Shown: positions 5,634-13,768, counted from the first letter of the stretch. The stretch: DNA of 14,628 nucleotides from GCA-2732805 sp964516605 (GCA_964516605.1 CAZFAA010000048.1:1-14628), one strand, 5' to 3'. Notes: generated from the sequence alone by a model not told the origin. Program-made: numbers and translations.

Positions 5634-6839
5634 TATATAAAACCCATCATGCCCATTTTTTTGCGGAAAGAGCTGTTGTTCTTCTCGTAATACAAAACCA
5701 CTCTTTTCTATAAACTGCTCGATCACAGCGCTATTTTCTTCACGAAAAACAGAACAAGTAGAGTAAATCAATAAGCCATCTTGATGGAGTAAAGGGCTCA
5801 GCGCGAGCAGCAGTTGCAGTTGACGGTGTTGCAGATCAGCCAGATCCGACTCGCGCCGCAATAATTTAATATCAGGATGACGACGAATCACACCAGATGC
5901 GGAGCAGGGTGCATCAATTAAAATACGGTCGAAAGGTTTGCCATCCCACCAAGTTTTAACAGCTAATGCATCAGTGGCGATGAGGGATACATTAGTAGGG
6001 CTTAACTGTAAGCGCTGAATGTTGTCTGTTATTTTTTGCAGCCGCGTTGCATCGATATCGATTGCCACCAATTGCTGTAAATAGGGCTCAGCCTCTAATA
6101 TGTGACAGGTTTTGCTACCAGGTGCCGCACAGGCATCGAGCACACGCAGTCCTGGTTTTAAGACAAGTTTAGCAGCAATCAGCTGTCCGGCCTCATCTTG
6201 AACGCTACAAGCGCCGAGAGCAAAATCAGGCAGCTGTTGCACACTAACAGGTTGATCCAACTGAATAGCATTAGGCGATGACGTTAAGACTTGCGCCTGG
6301 ATGCCTGCTGCCCGCAATTTCTTTATATACTCACCACGCGTCGTTTGCAGGGCATTCACACGCAACGTCATCGGCGCCTGTTGATTGTTAGCCTCGAGCG
6401 TTTCAAGGCTCATACGTGCACACATCCACTGTGGGTGTGCATAAGAAGCCACTTGATTTGTTGCGATGTGTTGGCGGATTGTATCGAGCTCATCGCTGAA
6501 TTTACGCAGGACTTTGTTGGCAAGGGCTGCGGCCCAGCGAAATTTGGATTGTTTAATTTGTGCAACAATTTCTGTCACTATGGCATAGGGCGGTCTGTCG
6601 GCTGCGAGAATTTGAAATAAACCAATGTAAAGGTAGAGTGTGACAACTAGATTTTTTTCTTTGATCGGTTCATGCAACAGCTCAGCTAATATAAAGTCGA
6701 GCTGAATGTACCAGCGCATGACACCATAACACACCGCCTTTTGTTCCGGAGTCAGCGACGTTGTATTAAAGCACGCTGTTAAGGATTCGTGGTGCTTGAA
6801 GACACGCCTTAAAATATTAAGGCAGGGGATAAGTGTCAT
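5583..6839 (-). CDS. rsmB: 16S rRNA (cytosine-967-C5)-methyltransferase RsmB
   Basis: RsmB methylates C967 of 16S rRNA using S-adenosylmethionine. The 418-residue product has the N-terminal NusB-like RNA-binding domain (about 1-135) and a Rossmann methyltransferase domain. Motif I is LDACAAPGSKT (234-244), followed by AIDIDATRL (259-267). Motif IV is DAPCSASGVIRRHPDIK (309-325) with Cys312, and motif VI is YSTCSV (359-364) with Cys362, the two cysteines used in catalysis and release. The expected family end (DGFFYAKL-like, here DGFYISTL) is followed by about 13 extra residues that lie antisense to the end of the converging unknown gene. The ATG is 27 bp downstream of glyS, with no good ribosome-binding site, so the gene is probably coupled to glyS. 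Confidence 0.95.
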   Translation of the reverse strand: MTLIPCLNILRRVFKHHESLTACFNTTSLTPEQKAVCYGVMRWYIQLDFILAELLHEPIKEKNLVVTLYLYIGLFQILAADRPPYAIVTEIVAQIKQSKFRWAAALANKVLRKFSDELDTIRQHIATNQVASYAHPQWMCARMSLETLEANNQQAPMTLRVNALQTTRGEYIKKLRAAGIQAQVLTSSPNAIQLDQPVSVQQLPDFALGACSVQDEAGQLIAAKLVLKPGLRVLDACAAPGSKTCHILEAEPYLQQLVAIDIDATRLQKITDNIQRLQLSPTNVSLIATDALAVKTWWDGKPFDRILIDAPCSASGVIRRHPDIKLLRRESDLADLQHRQLQLLLALSPLLHQDGLLIYSTCSVFREENSAVIEQFIEKSGFVLREEQQLFPQKNGHDGFYISTLTCFYNTHAPTFII

Positions 6840-6866
6840 GGTAAAGAACGCTGTTTTTCGTTGTAA

Positions 6867-8993
6867 TTACCCATAAAAACTACCATCACTGTTACCACTA
6901 CCATCACCGCTGCCACTGCCATCAACATTACCAAGCAATGAGATATCAGCTGTTTGTGAGAATAAAATACTTAAGTTATTGAGCAGTGCTAAACGGTTGT
7001 GGCGCTTCTTCTCATCTTCATCCATTACCATTACATCTTTAAAGAACAGGTCAACAGCATCTTTAAGGTACGCTAAAGATGTCAGCGCTTGCGTGTAATG
7101 TTGCTTTGTGTAAAAACGCTCAACCTCAGCACTGTGTTCTTCGAGTAGTTTATTTAAGTTTTCTTCTGCGGGTAGGTCAAAATATTTAGGATTTACTTTT
7201 TTAGGGATGTCGAATTTGTTCTGTTTTTTAAGGATATTACTGACGCGCTTGTTAGCAGCAATTAATGCTTTGGCTTCAGGGAGTTTACAGAATTCTTGGA
7301 CAGCACGCAGGCGTTTTTCAAAATCAAGCGGATTGGATGTCTGTGTTGCTGCAACGGCTTCAAAAATGTCAATGGGTACGCCATTATCAAGGTAAGCGTA
7401 TTTCATGCGTTCTAAAATAAAATGGTACACATCCGCTTCAACTTGTGTATTTGCCAGTGGTTCCTTAAAGTTTTTAATAGCCTGTTGTATCAGCTGTATT
7501 AAATCTACATCCAATTTTTTCTCAATTAAAATGCGTACAATACCCTGTGCTGCACGGCGTAACGCAAAGGGGTCTTTATCCCCAGAAGGTTTTTGATTGA
7601 TACCAATAATACCGACCAACGTGTCTAAGCGATCAGCCAATGCAACCGAAGCGGATTCATGCGTTGAGGGCAATCTATCGCCAGAAAATTTTGGTAAATA
7701 ATGCTCTTTGATAATTGTTGCAACACTTTTGGATTCGCCATCATGCAGCGCGTAATAGTAGCCCATGATGCCTTGCAGATTAGGAAATTCAAAGACCATT
7801 TCACTGAGCAGATCACACTTGGCAAGTGTAGCCGCACGCTGTGTGATGTTGGTGTCTGCTTTGAGCCATGTGCTGATGTGTACCGCAAGGGTAGCGATGC
7901 GCTTCACTTTATCGCCAAGGCTCCCCAATTTTTCTTGATATAATACGGCATCCAATGCTTTTAAGCGCGACTCCAAGGTGACTTTGCGATCATTGTTATA
8001 GAAAAATTCAGCGTCCGATAAGCGTGCATGAATCACACGTTCATTGCCTTTAATAACAGCTGTTGGATCCGTGCTCTCGATATTGCTCACCACAACAAAA
8101 TGCGGTTTTAATTTATCCTCCGCTTCCACCGCAAAACATTTTTGATGTTCTTTCATGGAGGTAATGAGTACCTCGCGTGGCAACTTTAAAAAGTCTTCTT
8201 TAAAAGAGCCTTTTAGCGCAATAGGCCATTCGACTAAGCCTGTGACTTCATCGAGCAATTCTTTATTTTTAATAATATTATCCGGAGCTGCTGCTTGCTC
8301 AATTATTTTTGCAATCAGATGCTGACGTGTTTCAAAATCCACCACCACATACCCTTGCGAGTACAGCAGGTGATCGTAGGTTGCAGGCTCGGCAATAAAA
8401 AGCGGTTTTGGATGGTGAAAGCGATGGCCTAAAGTTTCTTGCGTTGTATGTCGACCGAATAGTTGTGCTGGAATGAGCGTTTTCCCAAAAAGCATTACCA
8501 CCCACTGCACAGGGCGTAAAAAACTAAATTCGTTATCGCCCCAGCGCATCGCTTTGGGCATGGGTAATTTTTTTAAGGCTTTACTGACAATCTCTGCCAA
8601 AATATCTTGTGTGGGCAAGCCGGCCTGTTTTAGTGAAAAACAAACGCGCTCTCCTTTTGAGGTTTCCTCACGCTGTAATTGATCGACACTGACGCCGCAA
8701 GAGCGTGCAAAGCCAATGCACGCTAAAGTAGGAGTGCCACTTTTATCATAGGCATCTTTTATAAAAGGACCTTGACGCATTGTTAAGTGTTCGGCTTGTT
8801 TTATATCCAGCTGTGACACGAGAACGGCCAAACGGCGTGGTGTAGCAAAATTTTTAACATGCCCAAATTTTAAGTTTAATGTGTTTAATTCATGCTGCAA
8901 ACAGGCGCTCAAATCAGTAGACAAGCGTTGTAAAAAGCGTGCAGGTATTTCATCGCAACCTAATTCTAAAAGAAAATCTTGTTTATTCACCAT
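6867..8993 (-). CDS. glyS: Glycyl-tRNA synthetase beta subunit
   Basis: GlyS is the tRNA-binding subunit of the alpha2-beta2 glycyl-tRNA synthetase. The 708 residues align along their length with the family as I recall it: LELGCDEIPARF (9-20), FATPRRLAVLV (49-59), the ERVIHARLSDAEFFYNNDRK block (318-337), the GDKDPFALRRAAQG signature (471-484), and the DALR-type anticodon-binding region ending in VMVMDEDEKKRHNRL and ADISLL (682-687). The family usually ends there. Here a 21-residue tail of Gly, Ser, Asp and Asn follows (688-708), encoded by near-repeated GATGGTAGT-like units. The ATG lies 5 bp after the glyQ stop and has AGGAG just upstream. The overlap-free, tight spacing fits equal production of both subunits. 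Confidence 0.97.
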   Translation of the reverse strand: MVNKQDFLLELGCDEIPARFLQRLSTDLSACLQHELNTLNLKFGHVKNFATPRRLAVLVSQLDIKQAEHLTMRQGPFIKDAYDKSGTPTLACIGFARSCGVSVDQLQREETSKGERVCFSLKQAGLPTQDILAEIVSKALKKLPMPKAMRWGDNEFSFLRPVQWVVMLFGKTLIPAQLFGRHTTQETLGHRFHHPKPLFIAEPATYDHLLYSQGYVVVDFETRQHLIAKIIEQAAAPDNIIKNKELLDEVTGLVEWPIALKGSFKEDFLKLPREVLITSMKEHQKCFAVEAEDKLKPHFVVVSNIESTDPTAVIKGNERVIHARLSDAEFFYNNDRKVTLESRLKALDAVLYQEKLGSLGDKVKRIATLAVHISTWLKADTNITQRAATLAKCDLLSEMVFEFPNLQGIMGYYYALHDGESKSVATIIKEHYLPKFSGDRLPSTHESASVALADRLDTLVGIIGINQKPSGDKDPFALRRAAQGIVRILIEKKLDVDLIQLIQQAIKNFKEPLANTQVEADVYHFILERMKYAYLDNGVPIDIFEAVAATQTSNPLDFEKRLRAVQEFCKLPEAKALIAANKRVSNILKKQNKFDIPKKVNPKYFDLPAEENLNKLLEEHSAEVERFYTKQHYTQALTSLAYLKDAVDLFFKDVMVMDEDEKKRHNRLALLNNLSILFSQTADISLLGNVDGSGSGDGSGNSDGSFYG

Positions 8994-8998
8994 TACTC

Positions 8999-9907
8999 CT
9001 AAGCTTTAGCTTTTGCGACACACACATTATTCAGACCTGGAAAACCAAGGGCTTTGCGCGCTTCATAATATGTTTCTGCAACGAGAAATGCTAATTTGCG
9101 TACCCGTAAAATATAACGTTGGCGTTCGGTGACTGAAATGGCAGAACGCGCATCCAATAAGTTAAATGTATGCGACGCTTTGAGCACCATTTCGTAAGCA
9201 GCTAAAGGCAGATTTACGTTCACTAAACGCACTGCGTCCTGTTCGTAGGCATCAAACGCGCGAAACAATAAGGCGGTGTCTGCATGCTCAAAATTAAAAG
9301 CAGACATTTCGACTTCGTTTTGATGGAACACATCGCCATAAGTAATTTTCCCATGATTATTTTCAGTCCAAACTAAGTCAAACATACTGTCAACACCTTG
9401 TAGGAACATAGCAAGGCGTTCAAGGCCGTAGGTAATCTCGCCCATAACAGGCTTGCATTCCAAGCCACCGACTTGTTGCATGTAAGTAAATTGGGTTATT
9501 TCCATGCCATCTTGCCATACTTCCCAACCAAGGCCCCAGGCACCGAGTGTGGGCGATTCCCAATTGTCTTCCACGAAACGAATGTCGTGTAGCAGCGGGT
9601 CGATCCCCAAAGCACGCAGTGAATCAAGATACAATTCTTGGATGTTGTCAGGTGATGGTTTTAGCACCACTTGAAATTGATAGTAGTGTTGGGTGCGATT
9701 GGGATTATTACCATAACGACCATCTGTTGGACGGCGCGATGGTTGTACGTAAGCTGCATTCCAAGGTTCAGGGCCTATAGCACGTAAAAAGGTGGCAGGA
9801 TGAAACGTTCCCGCCCCTACTTCCATATCCAGTGGCTGTAAAATAATACAGCCTTGCTTGGCCCAATACTCTTGTAACGTGAGTATCATTTTTTGAAATG
9901 TCAGCAT
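8999..9907 (-). CDS. glyQ: Glycyl-tRNA synthetase alpha subunit
   Basis: GlyQ carries the catalytic class II core that activates glycine and charges tRNA-Gly together with GlyS. The 302-residue length is normal for the family. Clear signatures are LTLQEYWAKQGC (9-20), QPLDMEVGAGTFHP (24-37), the motif-2-like PSRRPTDGRYGNNPNR (56-71), the GAWGLGWEVW stretch, QQVGGLECKPV, and the C-terminal SAISVTERQRYILRVRKLA. No residue appears missing. The ATG at 9905-9907 is preceded by AGGG, about 8 bases upstream, which overlaps the stop codon of the dsbA-like gene. Only 9 bp separate them, so glyQ is probably transcribed from the promoter of that gene. Confidence 0.98.
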   Translation of the reverse strand: MLTFQKMILTLQEYWAKQGCIILQPLDMEVGAGTFHPATFLRAIGPEPWNAAYVQPSRRPTDGRYGNNPNRTQHYYQFQVVLKPSPDNIQELYLDSLRALGIDPLLHDIRFVEDNWESPTLGAWGLGWEVWQDGMEITQFTYMQQVGGLECKPVMGEITYGLERLAMFLQGVDSMFDLVWTENNHGKITYGDVFHQNEVEMSAFNFEHADTALLFRAFDAYEQDAVRLVNVNLPLAAYEMVLKASHTFNLLDARSAISVTERQRYILRVRKLAFLVAETYYEARKALGFPGLNNVCVAKAKA

Positions 9908-9916
9908 GATAAAGCC

Positions 9917-10693
9917 CTAGTTCTGTACTGCAGCCAGCGCTGCTTGCAAATTACTCATACTGGTTGCACCTGGAATAAACTGAAACTTTGTTTGAGCTTT
10001 ATTGCTGATGACTAACGCAGGCGTGCCCATGATACCGAGTTTTTGTGCAAGTGCAAAGTTAGCACGCACTTGCGCTGCATACACTGGCTTTTGCATTTCA
10101 CGTGTTAAGGCCGCAACGTCAACTCCCGCGGTTTGCGCCAGTTGATTTACTTTTTCTTGTGTAAGCGTGTCTTGAGCAGAAAAAATAGCGTTGTGCAGCA
10201 CCACATATTTGCCTTGCGCGTTAGCGGCTAATGCGGCTTGTGCGGCATAAACTGAAGCACCGCCAAATATAGGCAGCTCTTTAAAAAAGACTTTTACATT
10301 TTTATTTTGAGCCATAACTTTTTTAATCACATCAGACATAGCGCGGCAATGCCCACATTGGTAATCAAAGAACTCAACTAAATAGACATCACCATTTGGG
10401 TTGCCTGCAGTTGGTGTGTTTGGATCATTAAAGAGCGCTTTTTTATTAGCAGCAATAGCTTTTATGGATTGTGATTCTTGCTGATTTGCTTGTTGGTTTT
10501 GCAGCGCTTGCGAAGCTTCAACTAATACCTCTGGATGTTGGATTAGATAATTACGTACAATTTGTTCAATAGCCGTTTTTTGTGTAGAGGTAAATGCATG
10601 GGCTTTGGTAGAAGTGTGTACGGCAGGGGGCAGCGCAAGGCTGCTTGTGGCAACCAGTGCTAACGCTGTGAAACGGAGTAATCGTAATACCAT
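9917..10693 (-). CDS. Periplasmic DsbA-family thiol oxidoreductase, Com1-like
   Basis: DsbA-type proteins introduce or shuffle disulfide bonds in exported proteins. With the start chosen here (258 residues), a signal peptide covers about 1-33 (LRLLRFTALALVATSSLA plus a polar stretch). A helical N-terminal segment with NYLIQHPEVLVEASQALQ follows (48-65). The thioredoxin fold contains CGHC (113-116) and the cis-proline in GTPALVI (223-229). FFDYQCGHC, FFKELPIFGG and KFQFIPGATS strongly resemble Com1, the immunodominant Coxiella protein. The reading frame is open upstream to 10768, but that stretch contains the -10 element. An ATG at 10702 has AGG directly against it, whereas the ATG at 10693 has AGGA about 8 bases away, so 10693 is preferred. 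It leads the glyQ-glyS-rsmB group. Confidence 0.92.
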   Translation of the reverse strand: MVLRLLRFTALALVATSSLALPPAVHTSTKAHAFTSTQKTAIEQIVRNYLIQHPEVLVEASQALQNQQANQQESQSIKAIAANKKALFNDPNTPTAGNPNGDVYLVEFFDYQCGHCRAMSDVIKKVMAQNKNVKVFFKELPIFGGASVYAAQAALAANAQGKYVVLHNAIFSAQDTLTQEKVNQLAQTAGVDVAALTREMQKPVYAAQVRANFALAQKLGIMGTPALVISNKAQTKFQFIPGATSMSNLQAALAAVQN

Positions 10694-10724
10694 GAATTTC
10701 ATCCTTATTATGTTGAAAAAAGGG

Positions 10725-10730
10725 ATTATA
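10725..10730 (-). promoter_or_regulatory. -10 element of the dsbA-like/glyQS operon promoter
   Basis: A perfect TATAAT on the minus strand lies about 30 bases before the chosen start codon. The -35 position shows no good match, so the promoter may need an activator or depend on flanking AT-rich DNA. Confidence 0.55.
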
Positions 10731-11128
10731 CTACAATCTGTTTTGATTGCATTGCAAAAAAAAGGCACATACGCAAGACGGTGCTGTCTGTGTCTTATAG
10801 CGCCGATAGTAGCACGAGCAAAAGCTTTGATAAGGGAGGGGTAGTTAGCAAGTCTTGCTCTGTATGAGAGGCATGCGATTTTTAAACGATGTGCCGGCGC
10901 TATTTGTAGCAGTTCAGATTTGATGCGTTCGATGACGGTTGTGGTAATTCACCCAATGCATTTTTTCAGTTTAATACTGACTTTTTAATTAGTCATAGGC
11001 ATCTTCATCCAGAGCTGCAAGAAAAATATGACCAACGTTATGGCTTGAGCTTAAGAAATAAATAACTTTGCCTTAAGATAGAGCTGAGCACAATAATAAA
11101 GCGGGTTAATCGTCAAAATGTGTTTAAA
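10731..11128. other. Intergenic stretch with no intact gene
   Basis: About 400 bp between rpoH and the dsbA-like gene. On the minus strand a U8 run (10756-10763) follows only a weak stem, giving at most a poor terminator for rpoH. The left half shows nothing recognisable. The right half holds the possible gene remnant described separately. No tRNA or known small RNA was recognised. Confidence 0.6.
10910..11065 (+). pseudogene. Possible decayed gene remnant, C-terminal end only
   Basis: A 51-codon open stretch follows a TAG at 10907-10909 and ends at TAA 11063-11065. It has no usable start codon or ribosome-binding site, but its translation looks protein-like: FRFDAFDDGCGN, then NAFFQFNTDFL, then HRHLHPELQEKYDQRYGL. 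Upstream, the same frame is broken by further stops. It may be the 3' end of a gene lost between rpoH and the dsbA-like gene, or a chance frame. The family is not recognised. Confidence 0.3.
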
Positions 11129-11992
11129 TCAAGACAGCATTGCTTCGCGTAATTTTTTCATCGCATTTTTTTCAAGCTGACGAATGCGTTCAGCTGAAAC
11201 CTGATATTTTGCAGCCAAATCATGTAGGGTCTGTTTTTTATCGTCCAACCAACGCGCATGCAGAATATCACGGCTACGTTGATCTAAAATGGTTAAAGCA
11301 CGATGTAGTTTTGTTTCGCGCTGCTCACCGTCTTCATGCTTGGAGAAATTATTTTCTAAATGGCTGCTATGATCTTCAAGGTATTGTGAAGGCGCAAAGT
11401 TACCTGCACCACCATCATTGTCCTCATCTCCAGCTAGCGCATCAAATGAAGCATCAAAAGCATGCAAGCGCTGTTCCATTTGACGAACATCTTTAATGCT
11501 GACGTTTAATTCTTCTGCTACAGTCGCAGCCTCTTCCGCGCTAAACCAATTTCCTTCTTTGGCTGCTTTGCGTAGATTAAAGAATAATTTACGCTGAGCT
11601 TTGGTCGTAGCGACCTTAACGATACGCCAATTGCGTAAGACAAATTCATGAATTTCAGCACGAATCCAGTGGATTGCAAATGACACCAGTCGCACACCAA
11701 TTTTAGGGTCAAAGCGCTTTACCGCTTTCATCAGGCCAATATTGCCCTCTTGAATGAGGTCTGCCTGTTGCAGGCCATAGCCGTTATAGCCACGTGCAAT
11801 TTTCACGACTAAGCGCAAATGCGACATGATGAGCTTACGCGCTGATTCGAGGTCGTTGTGTTCATGCAATCTGGTGGCCAGCTCGTACTCTTCTTCAGCA
11901 GTGAGCATAGGGATTTGATTAACCCAATGAATATAAGAGCCAATACTGCCTACGCAAAGATTATGTTGAGCCAATGCGAGTTCATTACTCAT
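11129..11992 (-). CDS. rpoH: RNA polymerase sigma-32 factor (heat shock)
   Basis: RpoH directs RNA polymerase to heat-shock promoters for chaperones and proteases. The 287-residue protein has sigma region 2 (about 50-125, with LRLVVKIARGYNGYGL and DLIQEGNIGLMKAV) and then the RpoH box QRKLFFNLRK (133-142), the segment that distinguishes sigma-32 from other sigma-70 members. Region 4 has a helix-turn-helix (about 255-276, TLHDLAAKYQVSAERIRQLE). An acidic Gly/Asn insert occurs near 189-200. The ATG at 11990-11992 has only a weak purine-rich ribosome-binding site, which fits a gene whose translation is controlled. The position after ftsX matches E. coli. A hairpin occupies its leader at 12013-12039. 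Confidence 0.98.
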   Translation of the reverse strand: MSNELALAQHNLCVGSIGSYIHWVNQIPMLTAEEEYELATRLHEHNDLESARKLIMSHLRLVVKIARGYNGYGLQQADLIQEGNIGLMKAVKRFDPKIGVRLVSFAIHWIRAEIHEFVLRNWRIVKVATTKAQRKLFFNLRKAAKEGNWFSAEEAATVAEELNVSIKDVRQMEQRLHAFDASFDALAGDEDNDGGAGNFAPSQYLEDHSSHLENNFSKHEDGEQRETKLHRALTILDQRSRDILHARWLDDKKQTLHDLAAKYQVSAERIRQLEKNAMKKLREAMLS

Positions 11993-12012
11993 AATTCTAT
12001 CTCTCTGATTCT

Positions 12013-12039
12013 ATTAAAGATATAGGGATATCCTTTAAT
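12013..12039 (-). promoter_or_regulatory. Hairpin or dyad in the rpoH leader
   Basis: Read as mRNA, ATTAAAG-G-ATAT pairs with ATATCTTTAAT across a 4-base loop, an 11-bp stem with one bulged G. It lies directly after the predicted transcription start and about 20 bases before the rpoH ATG. It could be an operator dyad or an RNA structure affecting stability or translation. Confidence 0.5.
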
Positions 12040-12049
12040 TATTTGAAGT

Positions 12050-12058
12050 ATTCTAGCA
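12050..12058 (-). promoter_or_regulatory. Candidate extended -10 promoter of rpoH
   Basis: On the minus strand TGC precedes TAGAAT (-10 at 12050-12055), an extended -10. No good -35 is present. The start would be near 12043, immediately before the leader dyad. A small GC stem (GCTACG-CAA-CGTAGC) lies further upstream. Confidence 0.5.
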
Positions 12059-12114
12059 TCCTTTGAATCGCGGCGCTACGTTGCGTAGCCTAAAAAGAGG
12101 TTGGCAAATAACCG

Positions 12115-13113
12115 CTAAACCAACGTTCTTTCTTTGCGTAAGTACTGATTCACGACCACGCGCGTGCCAATATAGCTTAGAAGGCCTCCGATGACGATCA
12201 CCGCCAAGCCCTGTAGCATACTCAAGCCACGCAGTGTCATGGTCGTGTCATAGCTCATTGCAAGGTGTGACACAGGCGTTTGCATCCACTCCAGAAAAAT
12301 GCTGTATAAAACCCATGCAAGTAGAGCGCCAATACTGCCATACAAGGTGCCTCGGTATAAGAGGGGGCGGCGAATAAATGATTTGGTTGCACCGATTAAG
12401 CGTAGAATATCAATTTCTTCTTGATTGCTTTTCATATCAAGACGCATGGTATTCCCAACAATTAATACCAAGCCACCAGCAAATAAAGTGGCAATAGCCA
12501 AGGTTAAGTATTTCAACGCTTCCAACACATAATACAATCTTTTTACCCAATCTAAATTCAATTGCGCCAAGTCAACAGCGTTTAATGTTTGCAATTGCGC
12601 GTATAATTGCTGAATGCGTTGAGGAGAGCTGTTTATATGATTGGGTGTGACCTCAATGACAGCAGGTAGAGGGTTGGAACCGAGAGATTGCAATGCATCA
12701 GGATTGACACTGCCACTGTTTTGCAGCGACTGCATACCTTCTTCTGCTGAAATATAATGAGCTTGTTCAATTTCTGTGTTCTGGTTTAATTCTTGGAGCA
12801 TCTGATTGATTTGTGCTGTAGACAACCCCTGCTTTAAATACAGCGTAATTTTAGGCGATGCGTGCCAATTTACTGCGGCACTTTGAGCATTTTGTAGTAA
12901 TGTGAAAAAAATCACAGGCAATGAAAAAGCAATGCCAATTACCAGTAGTGTCATGACATTACTAAAGGGGTTACGTACGATTTCCCCACACGCAAATAAA
13001 AAAGCACGTAAATGGCAAACCCACCAATAATACAAACGATTGTGTTGTTGTGGGCTTTTACTGTGTAATGTGATCAGTGTGGTATCGTTAACACAATCAA
13101 TAGGATTATTCAT
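12115..13113 (-). CDS. ftsX: Cell division protein FtsX (membrane subunit of FtsEX)
   Basis: FtsX is the membrane partner of the ATPase FtsE. Together they gate septal peptidoglycan hydrolases through periplasmic activators. The 332 residues show a cytoplasmic N-terminus and TM1 (about 54-73). A large periplasmic loop follows (about 75-200), then TM2 (202-221), the conserved cytoplasmic coupling segment EEIDILRLIGATKSFIRRP (about 232-250), TM3 (258-276) and TM4 (298-317). The ATG at 13111-13113 is chosen because GGAG lies 6 bases upstream and the 8-bp overlap with ftsE is typical. A TTG at 13125 would add four residues and has no better signal. It is translationally coupled to ftsE. Confidence 0.96.
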   Translation of the reverse strand: MNNPIDCVNDTTLITLHSKSPQQHNRLYYWWVCHLRAFLFACGEIVRNPFSNVMTLLVIGIAFSLPVIFFTLLQNAQSAAVNWHASPKITLYLKQGLSTAQINQMLQELNQNTEIEQAHYISAEEGMQSLQNSGSVNPDALQSLGSNPLPAVIEVTPNHINSSPQRIQQLYAQLQTLNAVDLAQLNLDWVKRLYYVLEALKYLTLAIATLFAGGLVLIVGNTMRLDMKSNQEEIDILRLIGATKSFIRRPLLYRGTLYGSIGALLAWVLYSIFLEWMQTPVSHLAMSYDTTMTLRGLSMLQGLAVIVIGGLLSYIGTRVVVNQYLRKERTLV

Positions 13114-13768
13114 TGCTATCTCCAACTATTTGCCCCTTCTCTAGCGTAATGATGCGATGATTGAGTGAGGCGATTAAAGGAAGGTTATGTGTGGCCACTA
13201 GGATGCTGACACCGACAGCATTAAATGCTTGAAATAATCGCATAATGCTTAGGGATAATTCAGGGTCTAAATTACCCGTCGGCTCATCGGCCAACACCAA
13301 TTGTGGTCGATTGACAATCGCGCGCGCGATCCCCACACGTTGACGTTCGCCCGCTGATAGCTCACGCGGATACAGATGCTCTTTGGAAAGCAGGTCTACT
13401 TTATCCAGGGCCGCGTGCACGCGTTTGACCATATCGTCATCGCGATGCCGTGATATAACCAATGGCATCGCCACATTTTGATAGATGGTGTGGTTATCCA
13501 GTAGCAGCGGATTTTGAAATACCACACCAATAGAGCGGCGGTGTTTAGGAATTTGATAGCTTTTGAGTTTATGAATAGCGCGATCGTGCACGCGAATTTC
13601 GCCGCGTGTTGGCTTATCCAGGCAGTGGATTAATTTGAGGAGCGTTGATTTGCCTGCACCGGAATGCCCTGTTAAAAATGCCATTTCACCTTGCTCAAGA
13701 GAGAAATTAATACCATTGAGGGCATGTTTACCCTGGTAGGTTTTAATGACATTGCTAAATTGAATCAT
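13106..13768 (-). CDS. ftsE: Cell division ATP-binding protein FtsE
   Basis: FtsE is the ABC ATPase of the FtsEX complex at the division septum. The 220 residues have Walker A GHSGAGKST (34-42), the Q-loop at Gln85 (VVFQNPLLL), a signature motif LSAGERQRVGIARA (137-150), Walker B LVLADEP (157-163) followed by TGNLD, and the H-loop His194 (ATHN). The signature reads LSAGE instead of the more common LSGGE, a tolerated change. Length and order match E. coli FtsE. The ATG at 13768 has no strong ribosome-binding site. ftsX overlaps its stop by 8 bp. About 245 bp separate it from ftsY, so ftsE may have its own promoter in that gap, though none is clear. Confidence 0.97.
   Translation of the reverse strand: MIQFSNVIKTYQGKHALNGINFSLEQGEMAFLTGHSGAGKSTLLKLIHCLDKPTRGEIRVHDRAIHKLKSYQIPKHRRSIGVVFQNPLLLDNHTIYQNVAMPLVISRHRDDDMVKRVHAALDKVDLLSKEHLYPRELSAGERQRVGIARAIVNRPQLVLADEPTGNLDPELSLSIMRLFQAFNAVGVSILVATHNLPLIASLNHRIITLEKGQIVGDSNE

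Noticed and set aside
10694..10768. Longer start for the dsbA-like protein
   Set aside because: The extra residues are encoded by the promoter -10 region and would put charged and Cys-containing sequence before a good signal peptide.
10753..10790. Intrinsic terminator before a U8 run upstream of the dsbA-like gene
   Set aside because: The stem before the U run is only a few broken pairs. It is noted in the intergenic entry but not called.
11140..11496. 118-codon plus-strand frame opposite rpoH
   Set aside because: It is fully antisense to a well-conserved rpoH coding region and shows His/Leu-rich antisense composition with no start signal.
13114..13125. TTG start for ftsX giving four more residues
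   Set aside because: The ATG at 13111-13113 has GGAG at correct spacing and gives the short ftsE/ftsX overlap usual for coupled genes.
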